DNA of 21,319 nt, taken from positions 62,501 through 83,819 of the forward strand of contig JAHBMJ010003327.1 of the NCBI GenBank assembly GCA_018398765.1, given 5' to 3'. The DNA is from Chromera velia (lineage: Eukaryota; Sar; Chromeraceae). The position numbers and the translations under genes are program-made. Of the stretch, positions 1 through 10,814 are shown one piece after another. Positions within the stretch are counted from its first letter, which is position 1; every line of letters begins with the position of its first letter. The notes below the pieces were generated by a model. The model had not been told where the DNA came from, did no database searches, and was given only the letters and a program-made list of their open reading frames with translations.

Positions 1-826
1 AGGAGGCTCTTCCCCGCCATTTCAAGAATCACCAGGCATGTTTTCGAGTTAAAAAAAAACAACCACCTTAAGGGGACTCTGTCAGACAATGCACGAGACG
101 GTTTGGGTGAGGCATGAACTACCAAAATCACCAGAAATTCCAATGCAGACCATACCAGACAAGGAAAGAATGGACAGGACAGACCAGGATAGCAAAGCTC
201 CCGCCAACCCTGCAAGCAAGTAGAGTATGACAGTAAAGAACAGCTGGGCGCTGAGCATGAGTCCATTGAGTTGATTGAAGTATCATATTCTTTCAGCGTG
301 ACTTGGAGACGGCAATTGGAGACGGCAGAGTCGACCGCTCAAAACGAACCCTGGTTTTGTTGGGAGGTCGGGCCGCCGCCGCAAAAACCCCCGGGGTTGT
401 TTGATTTGGGCCCGCGAGCTCTGGACGCCGCCGCCAAAAACAGTAGGGGTTCCAAATAGGACAAGGGGGGTGATCAGGCTCCTTTCGATCGAGATCCCTT
501 CTGCCTCGATCAATTTTCTCTCTCTCTGAAGTATATGCATTCCGAAGATTTCCGAAGTGGCCCTATGTGAGGATCACCATGTAGCATCTGAACATTTTTG
601 CCTCTTCTTCCCGTCCATGAAGAATTTCAGCCTCTCGTTTTTTGTCAGTTAGACTCTCTCACGGGTTTTCTTCTTCCCCGCCAGTACGTTAATTTCGTAC
701 ACTCCCGGGACATTTTGGATTTTCTCACTTGTTTCTGAAGAGCGCTGGATTTCTGACTGGTGATCATTTGAACAAGCCCTAAAGACAGCAGGGGCCAGAG
801 AGACGCAGGAAAAAAGAAGAAAGAAA
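1..826. other. Upstream flank and probable 5' UTR/promoter of the ARID gene
   Basis: No convincing coding region is seen; the short open frames on both strands lack recognisable domains and splice partners. The last 50 or so bases are purine-rich and lead into the start codon at 827, so they are probably 5' UTR. No TATA box or other core promoter element could be assigned with confidence. Confidence 0.4.
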
Positions 827-1925
827 ATGTCAAGAGGGGCAGCCCCAGCAGCAGGTGGAGGCGGGCCGTCTCCTTCGACGCCCTCCCCCCCCTCGGCCTC
901 TTTCTCCAATTTTGTGGTCTTTGAAGAGGACGATTTCTGGAAGAAGTTGTTCAAGAGTAACCCCAATTCAAGTCACGAGGACGTGAAGAGACTCAGAGAC
1001 CGCAAAGACCCTCTTGACCTCTACGCTGTGTACAAACATGGGCGGGAATTGGGAGGGGGGATCCGAATGAGGAAAAGTGGGAAGTGGATTAAGTTGGCAC
1101 AGAGCGTTCAGGCGGCAGAAATTGATGACGGAAAGAGGACCGAGAAGGAGCTGGAGAGCTACCTCAAGTTCCTGTGGAACCGGCACATCACACCCTTAGA
1201 GAAGGAATTCCACTCGGACCCCGAAGAGGAATACAAAGACAGAGTAGCGCATTACAGGGCCCTCGGCGTCCCACCGCCCTCACAGAGAGGGGGCAGAGGG
1301 GGGGCTGCGGCCTCCTCTCTGGCCCCCCGACCTTCCCTGTCCCCAGCAGTGCAGCAGACCCCGGCCACCCGGGGCCGTGCCCTAAGTCGGCCTCGGGGGT
1401 CCGCCTCTGCCGTTGCTCAGCGGTTTCTTCAGACGCAGCAGCAGAAAAGAGACAGAGGGCAGGGCCCCGGCATGACCTCAGAGGAACGAATCAGAAACCA
1501 GATGGCCGCAGCCTCAGGCTCACAGTGGGGGGGGGGACTCCAGTCACAGCAGCATCAGCAGACGCTCCTGCAAACCCCGGGGCCTCCTACAGCGTCTCCA
1601 GGGCAGGGGGGCAACGCGAGTGCAGCAAAGACCCCGGCAAGTGGGGGCAAAGGAAAAGCCTCCGCCGGACAGCAGACCCCGGCGGGGACGCAAAACAAAG
1701 GACCGGCAAGGGGTCCGGCGGCGGAAGGTCCCATGCCCCCCCCCAACAGCAACCCGGTTGTGGACACCCTGTGCTCTGCAGAGGAAATGGAAGAGGCCGT
1801 GCGTCTTTTGATGCGGACAGTCCGCCTCGTTTCCAGAAACAAAAAAACGCGGGAGTGGGAGCAGGAGAAAGAGAAAGAAAACGGTCACACAAGCTACGTG
1901 GAAATGGAGAAACAGAAAGAGAAAG
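827..1925 (+). CDS. Exon 1: ARID domain and Gln/Pro/Gly-rich linker
   Basis: The exon encodes residues 1-366 and ends in phase 1 at AAAG|gtccgt. The ARID domain lies at about 929-1210. The linker holds Gln runs (QTQQQ, QSQQHQQ) and Gly/Pro-rich stretches typical of disordered regions in remodeller subunits. The frame stays open to 2083 through a poly-T run that would encode poly-Phe, so the donor at 1926 was chosen because its leftover G completes the Val codon at the start of exon 2. Confidence 0.8.
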
Positions 1926-2421
1926 GTCCGTTATTCCTCCCAAGGGCTTCGTTCGTTTTTTTTTTTTTTTTTTTTTCGTTTCACTTTTGCTTCCCTTTTC
2001 TCTCGCAATTCTTTTGGTCCTTTCTCGTCATGACCCGAATCAATCTTTTCTCGACTCCGGTCTTGCTGCTGACAATTAAGTAGAACCTTCCTTGTCTGTT
2101 TTTTTCTGTCTGTTTCAATCTGGCCAGTTGATTTCCGAAGAAAATGCATGCGTGGGGGAGAGAAGAAGGGAGGGTCTGCCTGACCGAACAAGTGACGGAA
2201 TGGAAGGAAGAGGAAGAAAGGAAGGAAGGAAGGACCTTCAAAAGGTGGTAGGTAAAAGAAAAGACTGCCTGCCTGAGAAAAAATGGGGAAAGAACACTTC
2301 GATCGGCGGTGAAATGATGATCCGCTCAAAAGGCCACGTTGGTTTGTTTCATGACCACTGAAGTCTTTCTTTTTGTTTTGTCAAGAAACTGATGACCCCT
2401 CTCTGCATGTCTGTGTTTCTT

Positions 2422-2454
<33 letters not shown>

Positions 2455-5400
2455 TTTCTGTCTGTCTGTGTGAAAGGAAGTGAAAAGAAAAGAAAGACGA
2501 TATAGTCTGTCTGTCTGTCTGTCTGTCTGTCTGGAGGGAAAGAAACCATATAGTCTGTCTGGAAGATAAAAAGGAAAGCAAAAGTCGACATAGTCTGTCC
2601 GCATACCTTTCTCGGTATCGATGCCCCCATGTGTGCCTTCCCTTCCCTTTCTCGGTATCGATGCCCCCATGTGTGCCTTCCATTCCCTTCCCTTCCCTTC
2701 CCTTCCCTTCCCTTCCTGCATGTGAGTGAGTGCATGGAGTGACGTGGTTGCGTGCGTGCAGTGGTGACCGACTTGGCCTCTTTGCGTGCTGTCATTTTCA
2801 TACATCATTCTTTTTCATACAGATATACATACATCTGTATGAAAATGAATGGGTGCAGTGGTGACCGACTTGGCCTCTCTGGGTGCTCACCTGATGGCGG
2901 CCCTGCCCTTCTCGGCTCCTCTGTCAGCAGAGAAAGAGAGGGAGAGGAGACGGGATCTTATTGCTGCAGTCAACGGTCAGACAGAAGAGAATAGAAGAGA
3001 AAGAACGCTCCTCTGTCAGCAGAGAAAGAGAGGGAGAGGAGACGGGATCTGATTGCTGCCGTCAACGGTCAGACAGAAGAGAAGAGAAGAGAAGAGAAAG
3101 AACGCTCCTCTGTCAGCAGAGAAAGAGTGAGAGAGGAGACGGGATCTGATTGCTGCCATCAACGGTCAGACAGAAGAGAAGAGAAAGAGTGAGAGAGGAG
3201 ACGGGATCTGATTGCTGCCGTCAACGGTCAGACAGAAGAGAAGAGAAGAGAAAGAACGCTCCTCTGTCAGCAGAGAAAGAGAGGGAGAGGAGACGGGATC
3301 TGATTGCTGCCATCAACGGTCAGACAGAAGAGAAGAGAAAGAGTGAGAGAGGAGACGGGATCTGATTGCTGCCGTCAACGGTCAGACAGAAGAGAAGAGA
3401 AGTTGTTGAGTTGACAAAACTAGAAAGGGGAGGGAAGGGAAGGGCGGGGGGGACTTTGAAGAGAGTAAAAGGGAGAAGAGACAACAAATTCAGACAAGAA
3501 GACAAAATGCGGAAAGAAAGCAGAATTCAGAAGCTCACAAGAAGAAAAGACATGCAAACGCCGACATGCAAAAAAGAAAGAGGAGAGGCGACGAAAGAGA
3601 AAGGGGAAAAGACAATACAAGAAGACGGCACTCACCATTTCGTAAGAGAAAGCAGATAAAGAAAGCAAAACACCGTCATTCCTACACGTACGGCTTCTCC
3701 CCGGATCTTCTTCCCTTTCCATCCCTTGCTTGCGTTTTCTTTCATCTGTAGTAAGGCTACAAGAAGGCAGTGGCGACGATACATGTGAGGGGGGGAAAGG
3801 AATTTCTCTTCTCTTTCAAACCCCTTAAATTCACCTGTTGCAACCTTTGTCTGCCTGCCTCTCTGCCTGCCTGGCTGCCTCTCGTTGACTTGCTTGCATT
3901 GATTGATCTTTTTGCAGCTCTGTTGATTTTGTCGCGCCGTTCTGCGGAGGCTGTCGCTGTGCTGCGTGCGACTGCTCACATGTCCAAGATAGACCCTGAG
4001 GGCAAAGATCGGGACAGACGCAACACCCTGGCCACCCAGATCGTCAACGTGGTGGAAGAGGGGGGGGGGCCAGAGGACCTCGGGGCATACGCGACGGCTG
4101 GAGAACTCCAGAGGGTCTGTCTGTTTGTCTGTCTGTCTGTGTTCATGAAGAAAAGAATAGTCTGTCTGTCTGTGTGTCCGTGTTTGCGTGTGTGCGTTTG
4201 TCTTTGTGTCTGTCTCTCTGTATGTCTGTCTGTCTCTTTGTAGCTCTCCGTGTAAAGAAAATAAAAGAGGGGCACATGCATACTGTCCTGTCCGTGGTTT
4301 TTCGTTTGCTCTCCTCACTTTCTCTTCCGCCGCAGACAAACAGATAGACTGACTGACTGACTGATCAGTTGAAGGAATAACAGGGAGCGTGGTAGACATC
4401 CGTCAGAGGCAGTCGGAGGAACATATATACGCTGAGGCAGGACGGATGGATGAAGAGATGACGTACAGTAGTTTTCCTCCTTCCTTCCTTTTCTTTTCTT
4501 TTTGCTTCTAGATCCGGGTTTCTTCTCTCTCTCTCTCTGTGCGTGCCTGTACGTGTGTCGCTATTGCTGTGTCTCTGGTCTCCTCCTTTTCCCCCCTCCG
4601 CCTTCCCCCCTCCTCGTGTGCAGTACCCTCCGCTCATCGCCATCATTGGCACTGCCCTGGAGCGCTCCCTTGCTCCCTCCGCCACTGCCTCCCCAACAAC
4701 AACGGGAGATGATGAAGGGGAAGACAAAGCGGAGGCGTGGAGGAGAGGGAAGGAAGAAAGATGGGAGGCGACCGCGGCGCTCCTGGGAGCGGTCCGTTTC
4801 CTGGCCTCCATCCCGACGAACAGCGAGTTCTTCCGACCCATGGGTGAGCACTTTCTTTTTCTTTTTTTTTTTAACTTTCATACAGAAAAAGAATTCTGTA
4901 TGAAAGTAAATCCTGGCCTCCATCCCGACGAACAGCGAGTTCTTCCGACCCAAGGGTGAGCACAGACAGCAACGGGAAGGAATTCCTTTCTGATGCAAAT
5001 AAAGAAATATGTGTGGCGTTTCTTTGTTCTTTCGTTCCTTTCCTCCCTCCTTTCTGGGGTTCTGGGTCCATGAAATGAACAACGGAATAGAAAAGGCTTG
5101 GAGAAAAATGAAGAAAGATGTGGTGATCCCTCCTTGAATGACTCTCTTCTCTTCTCTCTGTGTTCCTCTCTGTGTGTCACCTCTTGACTGAGAGGTGCCT
5201 CGTCTGCACAGAGGTTCTTGCAAGATGCCAGACAGGCATGAAAACTCACGTACACAGACACACACACACACATACAGAGAGAGTGTGAGAGAGAGAGAGA
5301 GAGAGTACGTCATCTTGCCGATTACTGACTGACTGCCTGACTGGCTGACTGACCTTGTTGTTGTTCTTGCAGGCACCGCGCGGTCCTCCTCCTGCAGTCT

Positions 5401-7393
5401 CTCCCTCTCCTCTTCCAGTTCCTCATCGTCTTCCTCCTCCTCAGCCAGCGGACTGCAGAAAGGCTATTCAGAGGGTGCTTCGAGGCTTTTGGGTGCTTTG
5501 CAGATCGTTCTGGTGGAGGCTGTCCTTGAGGCGAGAGGGGGGTCGGGGGCTTTCTTCGGAGGTAGGGGAGGTGAGGAGGAGGAGGAGGAGGATGGAGATT
5601 TGGATTGGGCATATGAGGCAGCAGAGGCAGAGGCAGGTGGAGACGGGGGGGGGAGAAGGGCCTTTGGCGTCTCTGTCCGCCTGGCTGTCGAGACGCTCTC
5701 TGCCCTGTGCTGTGCCGGATCATCTGCCTCGGTGGGTCGGTGGGTGGGTGGGTCGGGTTCTTTGACCTTCCTTCCTTCCTTGTGGGATGTGACTGATAGA
5801 TTTTCATATGCAAACAAAAAGAAAGAAAGAAAGAAAGAAGCAAGGAAGAAAAGAAGAAAAAAAGAAGGAAGGAAGGAAGGAAAGGAAGGAAGGAAGGAAA
5901 GAAAGAAAGAAAAAAAGAAAGAAAAAAAGAAGAAGGAAAGAAGGAAAGAAGGAAGGAAGGAAGGAAGAAAGAAAGGAAGAAAGAAAGAAAGAAAGAAAGA
6001 AAGAGGAAGGAAGAAAGAAAGAAAGAAAGAGGAAGGAAGAAAGAAAGGAAGAAAGAAAGAAAGAAAGAAAGGAAGGAAGAAAGAAAGAAAGAAAGAAAGA
6101 AACTGTCTGGTGTTGAGAGGATCAGACTAGATGGAGAAAGGACGGCGTTCGGCCAGACAGAATCAGAATGTGTGGATCGATCTTCCGTGTTTGTGTGTAA
6201 TCTGTTTGTGTCAATTTATTCTGAGCGCCCAGAAATGCCTCGTCGTCACGTACGCAGCATTATGTACGGGAGGCAGTGCAGAAATATCTGTGCCCGCGTG
6301 TCTGTGTGAATATTCGCACACCATCTTTTGTGTTCTTTGGTATAGCCGCAGGACGGGCCCCGTCTCCTGCTGCCCCTGCCGGATCCGTCTCCGATCCTCC
6401 CACTGTGCGTCGCGTGGACCTCAGGCCTGACTGACCTGACTGCCGGGGTGTGGGAGAGCGCGTCTGGGCTCGGCATGGCTCTCCGTGACTGGCTCCGAGT
6501 CCCCCAGGCCGCGGGGGCCTCTCGCAGTGTCGTGGAGGAGTGCAGAGGGGCGTTTGCGAGCTTAGCGCACTCCGTGCTCTCTTGTGTACTCGTGGAGCGG
6601 CTGGGGCCAGGAGGGCAGTCGGAGAACGGATGGCACCACGCGTGTGTGTGCCTGGATGACCAGTGGGAGGAGAACAGTCAGTCAGTCAGGAGAGGATTGG
6701 ATGCAGAGGGGGAGTGACTTTTGTTTTGTTTGTATGGCTTAGGTCTGTTTATCTGCGTGTTTGTGCCCGTATCTGTGGACGTGTGAGTGCAAGTTCGTGT
6801 GCGTGTTTGTGTATGTGTGCTTAGGGGTATGGGTGGAGACTTGACATGTTTCTTCGTTCACACGTGTGTTGCTGTGCGTGCAAGCATCCCACCCCTTCTA
6901 CTATTCCTCGAGTCCCGTGTCTTATTTTGCCAACTGTTTCTGTTCCTCTTCCTCTTCTTTGGTGTTCGTTCGTTCGTCCGTTCAGGACGCTCCGTGATGC
7001 CAGAGCTTCTCGAGATGGCGTCTGTCCTTTTTTTTTTTTTTCCTTCCTGAAACCCATGAGTGCATGCACCGTTCAGGACGCTCCGTGATGCCAGAGCTTC
7101 TCGAGATGGCGTCTGTCCTTTTTTTTTTTTTTTCCTTCCTGAAACCCATGAGTGCATGCACCGTTCAGGACGCTCCGTGATGCCAGAGCTTCTCGAGATG
7201 GCGTCTGTCCTTTTTTTTTTTTTCCTTCCTGAAACCCATGAGTGCATGCACCGTTCAGGACGCTCCGTGATGGCAGAGCTTCTCGAGATGGCGTCTGTCC
7301 TTTTGGAATCTGACTCTTCGGTCGGTCGGTCGGTTATCGTCTGGTGCGTGTGTACGGTCTGGTCTTTCTTTGTCTCTCTCTCTTTCTGTCTCG

Positions 7394-7462
<69 letters not shown>

Positions 7463-9447
7463 GTGTGTGTGTGTGTGTGCGTGTTCCTCTTTCTGCTTTA
7501 TCCTCCCTCCCTGTTTCCCTCTGTCTGTTTTTTCCCAGTTGGCATTTTTTCGTTCGGCCCTCTACCTCTCCACGGAGTTTTGTGTTTTCTCTTTGTCATC
7601 CGTTCTCTCGTTCTCGCCCTCAGATCGATCTAGCAACGAAAGAGGAACCAAAAAGGGGGGAGGGGCTACAGAAGGGGGCAGGGGCATGCAAAGATTCGAA
7701 GAAATTAAGAGAAGCAGAAAAAATAAACGAGGTTGCATGAAGCAGACTAGTTTGATCGTTTGTTGACGTATGATGGGATTGCAGGTATTTCCGATTTCTG
7801 CATAGACTTGCAGCTGTGTTCTTCATGCTTGTAATTGCGTACGTATGTCGTTTGACGCTCCCCCCCCACACTCTCTTCCCCTCCCTTCTCCCCGCTGCAG
7901 GCGTTTCTCCCCTCCGAGCTTGGCTTCCTCGCAGCGACGGCCGCCTGCCTTCTCCCGGGCCTTCCCTCGGGTGCAGAAGCGGGGGCAGAGGGATCCTCGG
8001 CTCCTTTGGCTTTTTTTGGGACTGTGGAGAGATTTGAGAGCATGAAGGAGAAGCAGAGAGAGACGCTGCAGCAGAGGGAAGACGCCCCTTCTTCATCATC
8101 TTCCTCTTCTTCTTCCTCCTCGTCTTCGGCCGTAGAGCCCGAAGGAGAGGACAGCAGTCTGAACAAGGAGAAGGAGGAAAAGAAAGAGAAGGATAACTTG
8201 AACCAGATACGAAGAGTGCAGAGCCCGTGGGCCCTCCCGAAAAATCACCCGTACGCAGAGGGAGACGTGGACGATCGGTTGACGAAAGGTGGGTGCTTTC
8301 ACTTTCATACATACATACAGAATTCATACATATGAGAATGAATGCACGTAGGCAGGCAGAGCGAGACGTGGACGATCGGTTGACGAAAGGTGACTGACTG
8401 ACTGACTGAGTGACGGCTTTTTCTTCTCAGTGGATTGACATACGCGAAGACAAGTTGTTTGCGTATAATCATTGTGAACAGAACACGTTTGCATGTTGCC
8501 AGTGAGAACTTGGTCTTCCTTCCTTGAGAGAGAAATGAGAGGCTGGCTGTTCAGGGAGGGCAGTGTCAAGGAGGGAGGTCATAGGAAGGCAAGAAAGAGC
8601 ACGAGGGTTTGTTTGTACTGTTTTCGGAAGCGTGCAAATTGAGCTCTCGCTTTTGACGCATGGGGTGGCGTCCTTGATTGAGCATTCTGCCTTTCCTCCC
8701 CCTTGCCCCCCACTCTCTGTCGGTCTGTGTTTCTTTCCCTGCATTTCCCCCCTCTCTTTGCAGCGGCACTCTCCCTTATCCATGGCATCTTTTCCGCATG
8801 CGCCCCCCTCTCTTTGCAGCGGCACTCTCCCTTATCCATGGCATCTTCTCCGCATGCGCCCCCCTCTCTTTGCAGCGGCACTCTCCCTTATCCATGGCAT
8901 CTTCTCCGCATGCGCCGCCGCACGTGCGGAGACGGAAACGGAGAACGGGGCGGTGCCCGAAAAGGTCCTTGCCTTCCTCTTCCCGCGTTCGGACGTCTCT
9001 GCGCCTTCACCCGTGGTCAGTCAAGCAGGCAGTAACACGGGCAGTCAGTCAGTCGGGTAGGCTCACAGGGAGTCATTTTGGCAGTTTGGCATGCCGCTTC
9101 GTTCCTTTCTTGTTTTCTTTCTTACTGTCTTTCTTTCTTTTTTGCTTTCTTTCTTTCGTTCTCTCTTTCTTTCCTTATTTATTTATTTGTTTATTTATTT
9201 TTTTCTTTCTTTCTTTCTTTCTTTCCTTCTTTCCTTCCTTCCTTCCTTCCTTCTGTCTGTCTGTCTGTCTTTCTTTCTTTCTTTCGTCCGTTCGTTTGAG
9301 AATGAATTTCTACTTTGGTGGCTACGTGTTCCTCTTTTTCATTTGTGCATTTGTGTGTGTGTGAGAGATAGAGAGAGAGAGAGAGAGTGTAAGTGTAAGT
9401 GTAAGTGTGTAAGTTTGTGAGTGTACACGTGTGCCTCTGTGCCTGTG

Positions 9448-9478
<31 letters not shown>

Positions 9479-9532
9479 GTGTCCGTGTGTCCGTGTGTCT
9501 GTGTATTGAATGTGTGTACGTGTTCTTGTTCG

Positions 9533-9586
<54 letters not shown>

Positions 9587-10783
9587 GGTGCGTGTGTGCG
9601 CGCGTGCGCGTGCGTGCGTGTGTGCGTGCGTGCAGATCAGTCGTCTGTTGGACTTTGCGGCATTTCTTCTCGGGAAGCTGTACCGGGACGGCATCCCCCA
9701 GGCGTTGTCGTTCCGACAGAAGAAGATGAACAAGTTGGAGAAAGCGTTGGCGTTTGAGAAGAGGGATCTGCAGAGGGAACAGGAGGAGCTGGCAAGGGAA
9801 GTGATCGAAAGGCAAAGGGAGATCATGAGAGAAGAAGAGGGCACACCGAAAAGGAGACGCCTGATGATGCCTGGGGGTTCCCCGACAGGAGGATGGGGCG
9901 GTCCTGTGCCGATGGACCTTGACGGGGAAGGAGGGGATTTGCCCCCCTCTGCTTTGATGATCAAAAGAGATATGGAGGAAATGAAGCGCAAAGAGGAGGA
10001 AATGAAGCGAAAAGAGAAGCAAAGGGAAAACAAGGAGAAAAGGGAGAGGCAGAGAAGAGAAATCGAATCAGAAATGTCAACGATGGTCAGGATATCCAGA
10101 CAGGCGAACCTCAACGCTGCGGCTGATGCGCTGGAGACAGGGGTGGACTCGACAGGAGCCCTGGCCGCTCTGTCGGTGACGGCATCCTCTCTGGTCACGC
10201 TGGCGAGTGTGACGGGACTGGAGGCGCTGAGCAGCCACAGCACCCGGATCATTGAGGTCGGTCAGAGGGAGGGAGGGAGGGAGGGAGGGAGGGAGAGGGA
10301 CGAATGAAAACAAACGAGGTGGGTGCACAGAATATTCGTTCGCAGGAAGGCTTTTTTTCCAGTGTGTCAGTGCCTCCTTTCGGGGCATTCTTTTTCAACA
10401 CGCAGATTGATCACTGAGGAGAATCCATCAATCTACTGCATGGCAGGGGCTTCGGTTTCGTTCTCTGTTGTTTTGTGTGATCCTTCAATGCATTCTTTGT
10501 TCTCGTGTGTTCCTCTGTTGGCATCCTTCCTTCCTCCCTTCTTGTTCTGACCTTCCAAGGAGCACTTTCTTTCCTGCATATCGCTGCTGTCAGTCATGCG
10601 ACGCCTTTCTTTCGCATTAATTTGTTGTTCTCCTTCATTCTTGCATTGTTTGTCCCCTCTGCTGTTCCTTCTCTTCCTGTCTGTGTGTCTGCCTCTCTGT
10701 GTCTGTCTGTGCCTGTCTGTCTGTGCCTGTCTGTCTGTGCCTGTCTGTCTGTGCCTGTCTGTCTGTGTCTGTCTGTCTGTCTG

Positions 10784-10814
<31 letters not shown>

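Noticed and set aside
1174-2079. 301-residue frame overlapping exon 1 in another frame
   Set aside because: It is a GC-rich shadow of the ARID exon; the ARID frame holds the recognisable domain.
2915-3401. CRISPR-like array
   Set aside because: The repeated unit is exon sequence with variable purine spacers in a eukaryotic gene. Spacers are not unique sequences of equal length.
5808-6116. Lys/Arg/Glu-rich frames in the purine tract
   Set aside because: They are translation of GAAA/GGAA microsatellite; the exon 5 donor lies upstream.
6715-6717. TGA after exon 6 as the end of a first gene, with a second gene downstream
   Set aside because: A phase-1 donor at 6677 joins to exon 7 in frame, all later junctions also match in phase, and no polyadenylation signal or new start codon with good context follows. 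It remains possible as a short isoform.
9191-10252. 353-residue open frame on the minus strand opposite exon 10 and the intron 9 microsatellites
   Set aside because: Half of it is Thr/His/Arg repeat from the GT and CTGT tracts. The rest lies opposite a plus-strand exon that has coiled-coil coding character and fits the spliced gene.
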